Below are positions 41,668 through 50,232 of a stretch of 64,000 nucleotides of DNA, piece after piece. This DNA comes from Acidobacteriota bacterium. Lineage in GTDB: Bacteria; Pseudomonadota; Alphaproteobacteria; Caulobacterales; Hyphomonadaceae. A model generated the notes under the pieces. That model ran no database searches and was not told the origin of the DNA. It saw only the letters and a program-made list of their open reading frames with translations. Location of the stretch: NCBI GenBank assembly GCA_016712445.1, contig JADJRB010000001.1, forward strand, positions 1,984,001-2,048,000, in the 5' to 3' direction. Position numbers and translations under genes: made by a program. The number at the start of each line of letters is the position of its first letter. The stretch's first letter is position 1.

Positions 41668-42399
41668 ATGAACTGGTCCGATGACGGAATAATCCTTGGA
41701 GGCCGCCGCTTCGGTGAAGGCGGGTTGATACTCGATGTGCTGACGGCGGAACGTGGCCGGCGTTCGGGGCTCGTGTATGGCGGCGCCTCCCGCAAGCGGC
41801 GCGCCCAGTATGAGCCGGGCAACACGGTCGCGCTGGCCTGGTCCGGCCGCCTGGAAGATGCGCTCGGCCGGTTCGATGTGGCCGAGCCCCGGCGCGAACG
41901 GGCCTCGCGACTGCTGGAGGATGCCCCGGCGCTGGCCGCCGTCTCGGCGATCACGGCGCTGCTGAGGGCCAGCACCAATGAAGGCGACGCGGCGGGCTCG
42001 AACCTCTATGAGGCCACTGTGCTGCTGCTCGATGAACTTCCGAACCCGGATGTCTGGCCGGCGCTGTATGTGCGCTGGGAACTCGGGCTTCTTTCCGCGC
42101 TCGGCTTCGGGCTCGACCTCGAGGAGTGCGCGCTCAGCGGCGCCAATGACGGGCTCACGCATGTCTCGCCGAAGACCGGCCGGGCCGTGCGCGGCTCGGA
42201 GGCGGAGGAATATATCGACCGGCTGCTGCGCCTGCCGGCGTTCCTGCTGGACCCGCGTGCGGCGCTCGAGCCGGGCGATATTGAGGCGGGTCTCCGGCTC
42301 ACCGGGCACTTCCTGGAGCACCGCCTGTTTTCCGCTGTCCATCGCGGCGTCCCGCCCGAGCGGGAGCGCCTGATGGTCCGCCTGCTGACGAAACGCTAG
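41668..42399 (+). CDS. recO: DNA repair protein RecO
   Basis: A 243-residue recombination mediator that helps load RecA at gaps. The N-terminal OB fold has MNWSDDGIILGGRRFGEGGLILDVLTAERGR and YGGASRKRRAQYEPGN. The helical second half contains RWELGLLSALGFGLDLEECALSG, where other families carry zinc cysteines. The ATG 41668 lies 15 bases after the large palindrome. The frame runs through the palindrome, but that part is not protein-like. Its stop shares CTAG with the convergent GST gene. Confidence 0.95.
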   Translation: MNWSDDGIILGGRRFGEGGLILDVLTAERGRRSGLVYGGASRKRRAQYEPGNTVALAWSGRLEDALGRFDVAEPRRERASRLLEDAPALAAVSAITALLRASTNEGDAAGSNLYEATVLLLDELPNPDVWPALYVRWELGLLSALGFGLDLEECALSGANDGLTHVSPKTGRAVRGSEAEEYIDRLLRLPAFLLDPRAALEPGDIEAGLRLTGHFLEHRLFSAVHRGVPPERERLMVRLLTKR

Positions 42400-43007
42400 G
42401 CCTTCACGCTCGCGCGCTCGGCCACCTTCGCGTACCAGCGGCCAACATTCTTCAGCTCGGGGTTCAGCGGCTGGCCCACCTGTCCGCCGAAGGCGAGGAA
42501 GCAGAAGAGCAGGATGTCAGCCAGCGTGAACTGGTCGCCCGCCACATAGGCGCGGCTGGCCAGCTGGCCGTCGAGGAAGGCGAGGCCGTCCTGCGCCTTG
42601 GCCTTGAGGCCGGCGGCCGCTTCCGGAATGCAGCGCAGGCGCGGCTGGAACATCGGCAGGCCTTCGGCATAACGGAAGCCGTTGGTCAGCGGCTCGACGA
42701 TGTTGAGGTCCACCCAGCGGGTCCAGCGCCGCGTCTGCGCGCGCGCTTCCGGTGTCTTGCCGATCAGGCTGTCGCCCTTGCTGGTCTCGTCGAGGTATTC
42801 GCAGATGGCGAGGATTTCGGTGATGATCGAGCCGTCATCCAGCACGAGGCAGGGCGACTGGCCGGCGGGATTGGTCTTCAGGTAACCCGCTTCGCGGTTC
42901 TCGCCCTTGATGATGTCGATGTTTTCGGTCGGCAGGGTGATGCCGCGCTCCGCCATGAACATGCGCACGACATGGGGGTTCGGCCCCACGGAATTGATCA
43001 GCTTCAT
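42396..43007 (-). CDS. Glutathione S-transferase family protein
   Basis: A 203-residue protein. The N-terminal thioredoxin-fold domain (1-80) has MKLINSVGPNPHVVRMFMAERGI, the cis-Pro region GQSPCLVL and SIITEILAICEYLDE. The C-terminal helical domain has DQFTLADILLFCFLAFG. A glutathione-activating Ser or Asn near SVGPNP is likely. The substrate is unknown. A strong GGAGGAACTTC precedes the ATG. Confidence 0.9.
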   Translation of the reverse strand: MKLINSVGPNPHVVRMFMAERGITLPTENIDIIKGENREAGYLKTNPAGQSPCLVLDDGSIITEILAICEYLDETSKGDSLIGKTPEARAQTRRWTRWVDLNIVEPLTNGFRYAEGLPMFQPRLRCIPEAAAGLKAKAQDGLAFLDGQLASRAYVAGDQFTLADILLFCFLAFGGQVGQPLNPELKNVGRWYAKVAERASVKA

Positions 43008-43152
43008 GAAGTTCCTCCCGGGTTATGGTTGGCGTCACCCTCGACAGGTTGACGTGGGGGCGGGCAAGAGCCGTTCATTCACAAGGCGTTCAGGCGGCGG
43101 CGGGAAATGTGCCGGCGGGCGTTGATCACATCAACACAGAAGGCTGAACTGC

Positions 43153-43350
43153 ATGAAGAAACTCCTTGTTGCCGCGGCGGGCGCCGCGCTGACCCTTTCG
43201 CTCGCGGGCTGCATTGCCGTATCGGACAATACCGGTCCGGGCTCGAAAGTTGCCGAGAATACCGACCTCGCAGTCCGCGTCTGCGGCGGCGAAGGCAATG
43301 TCGCTGAAGTGACCCGCGAGGGCTATCGCTGCAAGGCGCCGGCGAACTGA
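43153..43350 (+). CDS. Small lipoprotein
   Basis: A 65-residue protein with a signal peptide and lipobox SLAGC at residue 20. The mature part is about 45 residues with two cysteines (RVCGGEG, YRCKAP). No family is recognised. A strong hairpin follows immediately and probably ends its transcript. Confidence 0.65.
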   Translation: MKKLLVAAAGAALTLSLAGCIAVSDNTGPGSKVAENTDLAVRVCGGEGNVAEVTREGYRCKAPAN

Positions 43351-43358
43351 GGCGCTGA

Positions 43359-43386
43359 AGCCCCTTCTCCCAAGGGAGAGGGGGCT
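43359..43386. repeat. 13-bp inverted repeat, REP-like, possible terminator
   Basis: Arms 43359-43371 and 43374-43386 pair over 13 bases with one G-T pair and a 2-base centre; the stem reads AGCCCCTTCTCCC. The same core recurs at 47673-47698. It lies nine bases after the small lipoprotein stop and is followed by TTCAATTTTC, so it could serve as a terminator for both convergent genes. Confidence 0.65.
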
Positions 43387-43394
43387 TTCAATTT

Positions 43395-44111
43395 TCACCG
43401 GCAGGTGCGCCGGTCGCCCATGTCGAAATGGAAATGGTCCCGGTGGGCCGTGTTGTAGTCGGGCCCGAGGGTGACCGAGAACAGCTTGCAGCCGCCGTCA
43501 TGCACGGCTTCGAGGAATTCGCCTTCCTTGCCGCCATTCTTCCAGTGCGTCTCGACGCTGATGCGCCGGCCGTCTTCCAGCCAGAAGCCGGAAATGTCGA
43601 CAGCGTTGCCGAGGGCGTGCTCGGACTTGCGATCGGTGCCGGCGATGTTGCGGCAGGAGAAGCTGCCATAGGTCTCGATCTGGCGGATCGGTGAGCCGAG
43701 AATCTCGACGGCGGCCGGCCGGGCGACGTGGCGTTCCCAGGAGTAGAGCACGGCGGTTTCCACGCAGGTCATGCTGAGCGTGGCGGAATAGGGCGTCAGC
43801 GACCGGTCAAGCGTCAGGGCATTGTACTTGCCGCAGGCTTCGCCGGGCGGGGAATCCTCCAGCCGGGTGTAGAGGACGCCGGTCGCATCGAGCGCGTTGA
43901 AACAGGCGGACGGATGGCGGAACAGCTGGGTCAGCTTGTAGTGCGAGGCGAGGCCGGGCTTGTGGTTGAGGTCCAGCGGCACAAACGGGTTGTGCTGGGG
44001 CGGGGCGAATCGAAGGATCAGCCCCACCGCCAGGGCAGACGGCAGGATCAGCAGGGTGAAGTAGCGCAGGAGCGGCTTTTGCAGCTGGAGCCTTTTCCTT
44101 TCCTTAACCAA
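43395..44111 (-). CDS. Extensin-like C-terminal domain protein, membrane-anchored
   Basis: An approximately 238-residue protein with one N-terminal hydrophobic helix (YFTLLILPSALAVGLIL) and an extensin-like_C domain. The metal-dependent carboxypeptidase-like motifs SEHALGNAVDISGF and HRDHFHFDMG are clear, and several cysteines may form disulfides. The family is related to D-Ala-D-Ala peptidases and probably acts on peptidoglycan. The frame reaches 44255 inside parC. TTG 44111 is my preferred start, with CTG 44084 as an alternative, so the exact N-terminus is uncertain. Confidence 0.78.
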   Translation of the reverse strand: MVKERKRLQLQKPLLRYFTLLILPSALAVGLILRFAPPQHNPFVPLDLNHKPGLASHYKLTQLFRHPSACFNALDATGVLYTRLEDSPPGEACGKYNALTLDRSLTPYSATLSMTCVETAVLYSWERHVARPAAVEILGSPIRQIETYGSFSCRNIAGTDRKSEHALGNAVDISGFWLEDGRRISVETHWKNGGKEGEFLEAVHDGGCKLFSVTLGPDYNTAHRDHFHFDMGDRRTCR

Positions 44112-44208
44112 ACGCGGGTTTCTGTTAACCTGCGCCCACCCGTGAGTCGGAAGCGATTCTAGCCTCCGGGCAGGCACAGAATGTGGCACGAACTGTAAAG
44201 AGACCAGA

Positions 44209-46446
44209 ATGGTGAAACGCGGCTCCTCGCCTCCGCCGGAAGAGCGGATTGTCAACGAGACGATGAGCGAGGCGCTGTCGAAGCGCTATCTCGCCTATGC
44301 GCTCTCCACGATCACGGCGCGGGCGCTGCCGGATGTGCGCGACGGGCTGAAGCCGGTGCAGCGGCGCATCCTTTACGGCATGCGCGTGCTGCGGCTCGAT
44401 CCCGAGGGCGGCTATCGCAAGTGCGCCAAGATCGTCGGCGACGTGATGGGTAACTATCACCCGCATGGCGACAGCTCGATCTATGACACGCTGGTGCGCC
44501 TCGCGCAGGATTTCAACGTGCGTTACCCGCTGGTCGACGGGCAGGGCAACTTCGGCAACATCGACGGCGACAGCCCGGCGGCCTATCGCTACACCGAGGC
44601 GCGGATGACGCGCGGCGCCGAGCTCTTGATGGAAGGGCTCGACGAGAACGCGGTCGATTTCCGCGCCAACTATGCCGAGAATGACGAGGAGCCTGTGGTG
44701 TTGCCCGCCGGGTTCCCGAACCTGTTGGCGAATGGCGCGACCGGTATCGCGGTCGGCATGGCGACGTCCATTCCGCCGCACAACGTGTCGGAAGTGATCG
44801 ATGCGGCGCGCCTGCTGATCGAGAAGCCGAAGGCGACGACCGCAGAGCTGATGGAATTTGTTCAGGGTCCGGACTTTCCGACCGGCGGCGTGATCGTCGA
44901 GGAACGCGCCGCGATGCTGGAGGCCTATGAGACGGGCCGGGGCAGTTTCCGGATGCGGGCGCGCTGGCATGTGGAAGATACGGGGCGGGGCACCTACCAG
45001 ATCATCGTCACCGAGATTCCCTATCAGGTGCAGAAGTCGCGCCTGCTGGAGAAGCTGTCGGAATTGCTCGAGGCCAAGAAGGTTCCGCTGCTGGAAGACG
45101 TGCGTGACGAGAGCGCCGAGGACGTGCGCCTCGTGCTGGTGCCGCGCGCCAAGACGGTAGAAGCCGATGTGCTGATGGAGAGCCTGTTCAAGGTCTGTGA
45201 TCTTGAGACGCGCTTCAGTCTGAACATGAACGTGCTGCACAAGGGCGCGCCGCAGGTGATGGGCCTGAAGGCCGTGCTGCAGGCCTATCTGGACCATCGC
45301 CGCGAAGTGCTGGTGCGGCGCTCGGAGTTCCGCCTCGACAAGATCGAGAAGCGGCTGCACCTGCTGGACGGCTACCTTGTCGCCTATCTCAACATCGATG
45401 AGGTGATCCGCATCATCCGCACCGAGGATGAGCCGAAGCCGGTGCTGATGAAGCGCTTCAAGCTGACGGACATCCAGGCAGAAGCGATCTTGAACCTTCG
45501 CCTGCGCGCCTTGCGCAAGCTGGAAGAGGTCGAGATCCGGGGCGAGCACCAGAAACTGAAGGAGGAGCGCGAGGAAATCGTCGCGCTGCTGGCCTCGCCG
45601 CGCAAGCAATGGTCGCGCGTGTCGAAGGACCTGAAAGCGGCGCGCGACGAATTCGATCCGGGTACGCCGCTCGGCAAGCGCCGCGCGACCTTCGAGGACG
45701 CGCCGGACGTGGACCTTGCGGCGGCGCTGGAAGCTTCGCGGCCGAAGGAGCCGGTGACGGTCGTGCTGTCGCAGCAGGGCTGGATCCGCGGCATGAAGGG
45801 CCACGGGCTTGATCCGGACTCGATCAAGTTCAAGGAGGGTGACGGCCCGGCCTGGATGGAAGAAGTGATGACGACGGACCGGCTGGTCTTCATGTCGTCG
45901 GACGGGCGCGCCTTCATTCTGGCGGCGGACAAGCTGCCGGGCGGGCGCGGCAACGGCGAGCCGATCCGCCTGTCGATCGAGCTTGAGGACAATGTGGCGA
46001 TCGTCGCGATGTTCAAGTTCGATCCCGAACGCAAGCGCGTCATGGCCTCATCGACCGGGTACGGATTTATCGTGCCGGAGGCGGAACTGGAATCGAACCG
46101 CAAGGCGGGCAAGCAGGTGGTGAACACCGGCGAGGGCCATCTGATGGTCTGCACGCCCGTGGAAGGCGACATGATCGCCGTGGTCGGCACCAACCGGAAG
46201 ATGCTGATCTTCCCGCTGAAGGACCTGCCGGAAATGTCGCGCGGCAAGGGCAACAAGCTGCAATCCTACAGCGGCAAGGCGGAGCTTGCCGACCTCATCA
46301 CCTTCGACAAGCGCGACGGCCTGATCGTCGTGACCGGCGGGCGCCACCGCGCCTTCGAGGAATGGAAGGGCTGGCGCGGCGCCCGCGCCCAGGCCGGCAA
46401 GGTCGTGCCGAAGGGCTTCCCGCGGACGGGCACGTTTACGGGGTAG
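44209..46446 (+). CDS. parC: DNA topoisomerase IV subunit A
   Basis: A 745-residue type IIA topoisomerase subunit that decatenates daughter chromosomes with ParE. The catalytic pair is Arg127-Tyr128 in AAYRYTEAR. The quinolone-determining region reads HPHGDSSIYD, with the susceptible-type serine at residue 89. RYLAYALSTITARALPDVRDGLKPVQRR marks the N-terminal domain. The C-terminal beta-pinwheel (about 500-740) is shorter than that of GyrA and lacks a clear GyrA box, which supports ParC. Two TTAACC motifs lie at 44104 and 44125 upstream. Confidence 0.93.
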   Translation: MVKRGSSPPPEERIVNETMSEALSKRYLAYALSTITARALPDVRDGLKPVQRRILYGMRVLRLDPEGGYRKCAKIVGDVMGNYHPHGDSSIYDTLVRLAQDFNVRYPLVDGQGNFGNIDGDSPAAYRYTEARMTRGAELLMEGLDENAVDFRANYAENDEEPVVLPAGFPNLLANGATGIAVGMATSIPPHNVSEVIDAARLLIEKPKATTAELMEFVQGPDFPTGGVIVEERAAMLEAYETGRGSFRMRARWHVEDTGRGTYQIIVTEIPYQVQKSRLLEKLSELLEAKKVPLLEDVRDESAEDVRLVLVPRAKTVEADVLMESLFKVCDLETRFSLNMNVLHKGAPQVMGLKAVLQAYLDHRREVLVRRSEFRLDKIEKRLHLLDGYLVAYLNIDEVIRIIRTEDEPKPVLMKRFKLTDIQAEAILNLRLRALRKLEEVEIRGEHQKLKEEREEIVALLASPRKQWSRVSKDLKAARDEFDPGTPLGKRRATFEDAPDVDLAAALEASRPKEPVTVVLSQQGWIRGMKGHGLDPDSIKFKEGDGPAWMEEVMTTDRLVFMSSDGRAFILAADKLPGGRGNGEPIRLSIELEDNVAIVAMFKFDPERKRVMASSTGYGFIVPEAELESNRKAGKQVVNTGEGHLMVCTPVEGDMIAVVGTNRKMLIFPLKDLPEMSRGKGNKLQSYSGKAELADLITFDKRDGLIVVTGGRHRAFEEWKGWRGARAQAGKVVPKGFPRTGTFTG

Positions 46447-46453
46447 GCTGACG

Positions 46454-46756
46454 ATGACGGTCGTGGTTGTGGGATATCTCCGGTTTCCTCCCGAGGCGAT
46501 CCCTGCGGTCCGTCCGCATCTGAGAGCCCTGGTCGAGGCGACGCGCACGCATGACGGGTGCCTTGCCTATGACGTCGCCGAGGATTTGTTCGAGCCCGGA
46601 CTGATAAGGTTCTCGGAAGAATGGCCGAATGAGGCGAGCCTGATGGCGCACCTCAAGGCTGCGCACATCGAGCCGTGGCGGCAAGCCGCCCGGTCGATGG
46701 GGTTGATTGAGCGGAAGTTCACCGCTTATGACGGCGAGAATTCACGGCCAGTGTAA
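46454..46756 (+). CDS. Putative quinol monooxygenase (ABM domain)
   Basis: A 100-residue ferredoxin-like alpha/beta barrel protein of the antibiotic-biosynthesis-monooxygenase superfamily. Typical elements are RFPPEAIPAVRPHLRALVEATRTHDGCLAYDV and RFSEEWPNEASLMAHLKAAH. Members act as cofactor-free quinol oxygenases (YgiN-like) or have unknown roles. It starts eight bases after parC and may be in its operon. Confidence 0.85.
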   Translation: MTVVVVGYLRFPPEAIPAVRPHLRALVEATRTHDGCLAYDVAEDLFEPGLIRFSEEWPNEASLMAHLKAAHIEPWRQAARSMGLIERKFTAYDGENSRPV

Positions 46757-46758
46757 GG

Positions 46759-47445
46759 TCAGGACGTGTTTAGCTGCCTGGCGACGAGTTCTGCGTTGAT
46801 GGCGGCCAGTGCGCTGCGGCCAGATTCGGTGATGATGGGAGAGCGGTAGCCGGGGATCCTTGCGAAACGCAGGAGTGGGCGCGGCGCCGGGAGGCGGGCG
46901 CGCAGGCGCAGGAGGCGGCGGGCCTCGGCGTCAGGGTTTTTCAGCGCAGTGTCGAGGGCGGCGCAGCGGCGGCGCAGGCGGTCTTCAAGGGAAACGGGCG
47001 TGCGGGGCGGGCGTGCAGGCGGGCGTGCGACCGGAAGGGCGCAGGCGGGCGGGCCGATGATCCGGATGCGGGGGCTCAGGTGCTCGGGCATGTAATCCGT
47101 GGGCGGAGCAGGTGTGCGTTCGGAGAGGCGGAAGACCGGAGGACGCGGCGCGCGGCGAACGGGATGCAGCGCCGGGATGGCGCGGGGCAGGGGACGGAAC
47201 CGGCGCGGCGGCGCGCGCATCGGCGGCAGGCCGGCGGCCAACAGGTGGATCGCCCGGCGAAGCGCCGCCTCGGCGGGCAAGAGATAGTGGTGCAGGACAT
47301 GGCGCAGGAATGGCTGCTCGAGGACCTTGCCGGGCTCGGCCGCGAGCAGGGCGCGCAGCTCGCCCGCCAGCCAGAACGCAAGGTGCGCCGCCTTGTAGAT
47401 CAGCGGTTCGGTGTCGGGCGAAGGCGGGGCGGCAGACGTGTCCAT
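46759..47445 (-). CDS. Hypothetical Pro/Arg-rich protein
   Basis: A 228-residue protein from ATG 47445. It has an N-terminal helical part (residues 10-70) and a long Pro/Arg-rich middle (75-170), then a helical end with LEDRLRRRCAALDTALKNPDAEARRLLRLRARL and a C-terminus ending RSALAAINAELVARQLNTS. Composition is odd for a globular protein, but it has a consistent frame and ends close to the convergent neighbour. No family recognised; it could be DNA-binding or disordered. Confidence 0.5.
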   Translation of the reverse strand: MDTSAAPPSPDTEPLIYKAAHLAFWLAGELRALLAAEPGKVLEQPFLRHVLHHYLLPAEAALRRAIHLLAAGLPPMRAPPRRFRPLPRAIPALHPVRRAPRPPVFRLSERTPAPPTDYMPEHLSPRIRIIGPPACALPVARPPARPPRTPVSLEDRLRRRCAALDTALKNPDAEARRLLRLRARLPAPRPLLRFARIPGYRSPIITESGRSALAAINAELVARQLNTS

Positions 47446-47585
47446 GCGCGCAGTGTAACCCCGGCCGGAGGGGAGGCGGACAAGTTCGGCGAAAATAGTT
47501 TTTGCACCTTGATTCTGTTGGGGTTTGGGTCGGATTTTTGTTGCATAAGTGGTTTGTGTGCGGAGGGAAAAGATAAGGCCAGGAT

Positions 47586-47698
47586 CCCCTCCCCCTTCAG
47601 GGCGAGGGGCGAGGGGGTGTTTCGCCAGCAGCCGTGTACGGATTTTCGGGCGTTGCACCCCCTCACCCCCAACCCCCTCTCCCTGAAGGGAGAGGGGG
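47586..47698. repeat. Intergenic palindromic repeat pair
   Basis: A left unit (47586-47619) and a right unit (47656-47698) are imperfect inverted copies sharing CACCCCCTC/GAGGGGGTG ends. The right unit contains a perfect 11-bp hairpin (47673-47683 with 47688-47698, loop TGAA). The core CTCCCTGAAGGGAG is related to the hairpin at 43359. It fills most of the gap 47446-47728, where I see no gene. Confidence 0.7.
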
Positions 47699-47728
47699 CT
47701 TATGGGGCCGCGCTTGGGTAGAGGGGGC

Positions 47729-48472
47729 TTAGAGGCGAGCGATGACGTCTGTCATCAGGGGGCCGATCTCGGTGTTGAGGACGAGGTCGGCGTAGGGGTC
47801 CTGGTCGGTGGGTTCGCGGTTGACGATGGCGAGCCCGGCGCCGAGTTTCTTGGCCAGCAAAGGGATGCCGGCGGCCGGGTAGACCACGAGCGAGGAGCCG
47901 AGGACGAGCATCAGGTCGCAGAGCGAGGCTTCCTCCGAGGCGCGCTCCATTTCGGCTTCGGGCATTGCCTGGCCGAAGGAGATGGTCGCGGTCTTGATGA
48001 GGCCGGTGCAGAAGATGCAGGTGATGTCTTCGTCGGCTTCCCAGCGGTGGCGCAGGTCTTCGATCTCGTAGCGCTTTCCGCAATTGAGGCATTTGGCGTA
48101 AGAGGCGTTGCCGTGGACTTCGATGACCTGGCGGTCGGGCACGCCGGAATCCTGGTGCAGGTTGTCGACATTCTGGGTGATGACGCTGGCGACTTTTCCG
48201 GCGGCGACGAGTTCGGCGATGGCGTAGTGGCCGGCATTCGGCGAGGCGCCTGTCCAGCCAGCGGTGCGGTTGAAGACGCGGGTCCAGGCTTCGCGGCGCT
48301 TGTCGCGGGAGGCGACGAAATCCTGGAACATGATCGGCTGCATCTTGCTCCACACGCCGCCGGGGGAGCGGAAATCCGGGATGCCGCTCTCGGTGGAGAT
48401 GCCGGCGCCGGTGAACACGGCGACCCGGTAGGCATTGCGGATCATGTGGGCGAGGGCGTCGGCTTCCGTCAT
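47729..48472 (-). CDS. Sir2-family NAD-dependent protein deacylase
   Basis: A 247-residue sirtuin. The Rossmann NAD pocket is TGAGISTESGIPDFRSPGG, the catalytic His lies in the QNVDNLH...EVHGN region, and the structural zinc is held by CLNC and CIFC. It removes acyl groups from lysines using NAD. The class resembles CobB-type enzymes. The bacterial desuccinylase Tyr-Arg pair was not identified with confidence. Confidence 0.93.
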   Translation of the reverse strand: MTEADALAHMIRNAYRVAVFTGAGISTESGIPDFRSPGGVWSKMQPIMFQDFVASRDKRREAWTRVFNRTAGWTGASPNAGHYAIAELVAAGKVASVITQNVDNLHQDSGVPDRQVIEVHGNASYAKCLNCGKRYEIEDLRHRWEADEDITCIFCTGLIKTATISFGQAMPEAEMERASEEASLCDLMLVLGSSLVVYPAAGIPLLAKKLGAGLAIVNREPTDQDPYADLVLNTEIGPLMTDVIARL

Positions 48473-48504
48473 GCCGTCAAAATTATCGAAAATCCGGCGG
48501 GTGG

Positions 48505-48990
48505 CTAGCGGTACATACCGTCGCGCAGGTTGATGCCGTGTTCGACATACATCTTCATGGCGCAGATCATCTGGCTCCAGCCCATGCAGTTGCCATAGGA
48601 AGCCTTGAGGCCGCCGGGGGTCTGGCGCCAGCCTTCCTCGGCGATGGTGACGAGGGTGCGTCCGTCGCCGAGATCCTCGAAGCGCAGGGTGACGGTGGTC
48701 ATGTAGCCGGCGGCGGCGCTGTCGACGGGTTTGCCGTCTTCCAGGGGCGGGCCTTCATTGGCCTCCCAGCGCAGGATGATGCGCTTGTTCTTCTCGACTT
48801 CGACGACCTCAACCGGGAAGGCGCCAGGGAAATCGTGGAAATCCCACATCACGGTGGCGCCGGTTTCGAGGCGGCCCCTGGCGCCGCCTGTGGTGAAATA
48901 GCCGGAGAGCTTTTTCGGGTCGGCGACGGCCTCGAAGACTTCGGCGACGGGGCGGGCGATGCGGCCGCTGACTTCGAATTTCAGGTCCAT
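48505..48990 (-). CDS. SRPBCC/AHSA1-type domain protein
   Basis: A 161-residue START-like protein. The N-terminal strand FEVSGRIARPVAEVFEAVADPKKLSGYFTTGGARG and the C-terminal long helix with GWRQTPGGLKASYGNCMGWSQMI are typical of the AHSA1 branch. Such proteins bind hydrophobic ligands. It is divergently paired with an ArsR regulator across a shared operator, a common arrangement for this family. GGGAGACCAGAC precedes the start. Confidence 0.9.
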   Translation of the reverse strand: MDLKFEVSGRIARPVAEVFEAVADPKKLSGYFTTGGARGRLETGATVMWDFHDFPGAFPVEVVEVEKNKRIILRWEANEGPPLEDGKPVDSAAAGYMTTVTLRFEDLGDGRTLVTIAEEGWRQTPGGLKASYGNCMGWSQMICAMKMYVEHGINLRDGMYR

Positions 48991-49024
48991 GTCTGGTCTC
49001 CCGGGGGCTTGTTCTTTTCTCCAT

Positions 49025-49046
49025 CATGTTATAAAAATATAACATG
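49025..49046. promoter_or_regulatory. ArsR operator in the divergent SRPBCC/arsR gap
   Basis: Nine-base perfect arms (CATGTTATA and TATAACATG) are separated by AAAA. The last three bases are the ATG of the ArsR gene. The AT-rich palindrome stands out in GC-rich DNA and could also supply a -10 element for one or both genes. Binding by the adjacent ArsR protein is inferred. Confidence 0.75.
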
Positions 49047-49379
49047 TCAAGCGTGGACGTGGAAACGAGGGAAGACGCAGTGTTCCGGGCGCTGGCGGCG
49101 CCGGTGCGCCGGCAGATGCTGGACGCGCTGAAGGATAACCCGCAGACGACGGGCGAGCTGTGCGCGCGGTTTGCGGGGCTCGACCGGTGCACGGTGATGC
49201 AGCACCTGAAGGTGCTGGAAGCGGCGGAGCTGGTGATTGCGCACAAGGTGGGGCGGGTGCGCTGGAACCACCTCAATGCGCTGCCGATCAAGGAGATCCA
49301 TGACCGCTGGATCGGGCCGCATGCGGCAGGCGCCGTGGGCCTGCTGGCGCGGATGAAGGCGGACCTCGAAGGCGGGTGA
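49044..49379 (+). CDS. ArsR/SmtB family transcriptional repressor
   Basis: A 111-residue winged-helix protein with a typical ArsR start (EDAVFRALAAPVRRQMLDALKDNPQTTGEL) and recognition helix DRCTVMQHLKVLEAAELV. No canonical metal-binding ELCVCD motif is present, so it is of the non-metal group often paired with SRPBCC proteins. It probably represses both divergent genes through the palindrome that overlaps its own start codon. Confidence 0.92.
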   Translation: MSSVDVETREDAVFRALAAPVRRQMLDALKDNPQTTGELCARFAGLDRCTVMQHLKVLEAAELVIAHKVGRVRWNHLNALPIKEIHDRWIGPHAAGAVGLLARMKADLEGG

Positions 49380-49439
49380 ACGATTTGCCGCCCCGCGCGC
49401 TGACCTGTATCAGGCCGGTTGCAACGGAAAGGCAGGCAC

Positions 49440-50225
49440 TTGGCCCGCACGGCGATCATCGGAGATGTGCACGGGATGCGCGCGGCGCTGGCGGAGCTGC
49501 TGGCGAAGCTGGCGTTTGGTCCGGGCGACCGGCTCGTGTTCGTCGGCGACCTCGTCGACAAGGGGCCGGATTCCGCGGGCGTGGTCGATGATGTGGCGCG
49601 GCTGCAGGCGGAGGCGCCGTATGAAGTCGTGCTGGTCGAGGGCAACCATGAGGAACGCCACCGGCGCTACCGGGCGAACCTGACGCTGCGGCCGAAAGTG
49701 GCGCGCCAGTCGGCGAAGGAAGCGCCGCGGCTGGCGGAGATGACGGAAGCGCTGACGCCGCGCGGGCGGGCCTTGCTGGACGCAGCGCCGCTGTTCTGGC
49801 GGCTGGACGAGTTCGGCGTGCTGGTGGTGCATGGCGGCATTCCGGGTGACCTGAAGGCGTTTCCGGACAGTCCGGACGAGGTGGACCGGATGGACAAGAA
49901 GGCCCGCGAGAAGTTCCTGAAGATCATCCGCACACGGTATATCGAGCAGGGGGCCGGCGCGTTTGTCGGGCTCGGGAAGGAGCGGCCGGGCGACCGGTTC
50001 TGGGCGGAAGTGTATGATGGGCGGTTCGGGCATGTGGTGTTCGGGCACCAGCCGTTCTTTGACGGGCCAGCGGAATTTCCGCACGCGACCGGCATCGATA
50101 CCGGCGCGGTGCATGGCACCGGGCTGACGGCGCTGGTGCTCGAGGCCGGGCGGGCGCGCCGGTTCGTCCGCGTGGAGACGCCGGTCTACAAGCCGCGCCG
50201 GACGCTGGAGCCGGACGACGCCTGA
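49440..50225 (+). CDS. PPP-family metallophosphoesterase
   Basis: A 261-residue calcineurin-like phosphatase. The metal motifs are GDVHG, GDLVDKGPDS and GNHE, followed by HGG and a late GHQP. This is the pattern of bacterial PPP phosphatases and diadenosine tetraphosphatases. The start is uncertain: TTG 49440, after AAGGCAGG, is preferred over TTG 49419, and no ATG precedes the first motif. Substrates could be phosphoproteins or Ap4A. Confidence 0.88.
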   Translation: MARTAIIGDVHGMRAALAELLAKLAFGPGDRLVFVGDLVDKGPDSAGVVDDVARLQAEAPYEVVLVEGNHEERHRRYRANLTLRPKVARQSAKEAPRLAEMTEALTPRGRALLDAAPLFWRLDEFGVLVVHGGIPGDLKAFPDSPDEVDRMDKKAREKFLKIIRTRYIEQGAGAFVGLGKERPGDRFWAEVYDGRFGHVVFGHQPFFDGPAEFPHATGIDTGAVHGTGLTALVLEAGRARRFVRVETPVYKPRRTLEPDDA

Positions 50226-50232
50226 GGCGGGC

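Noticed and set aside
44104..44130. Pair of TTAACC motifs before parC as a CtrA site
   Set aside because: Spacing between the TTAA units is 17, not 7 bases, so it does not fit the consensus.
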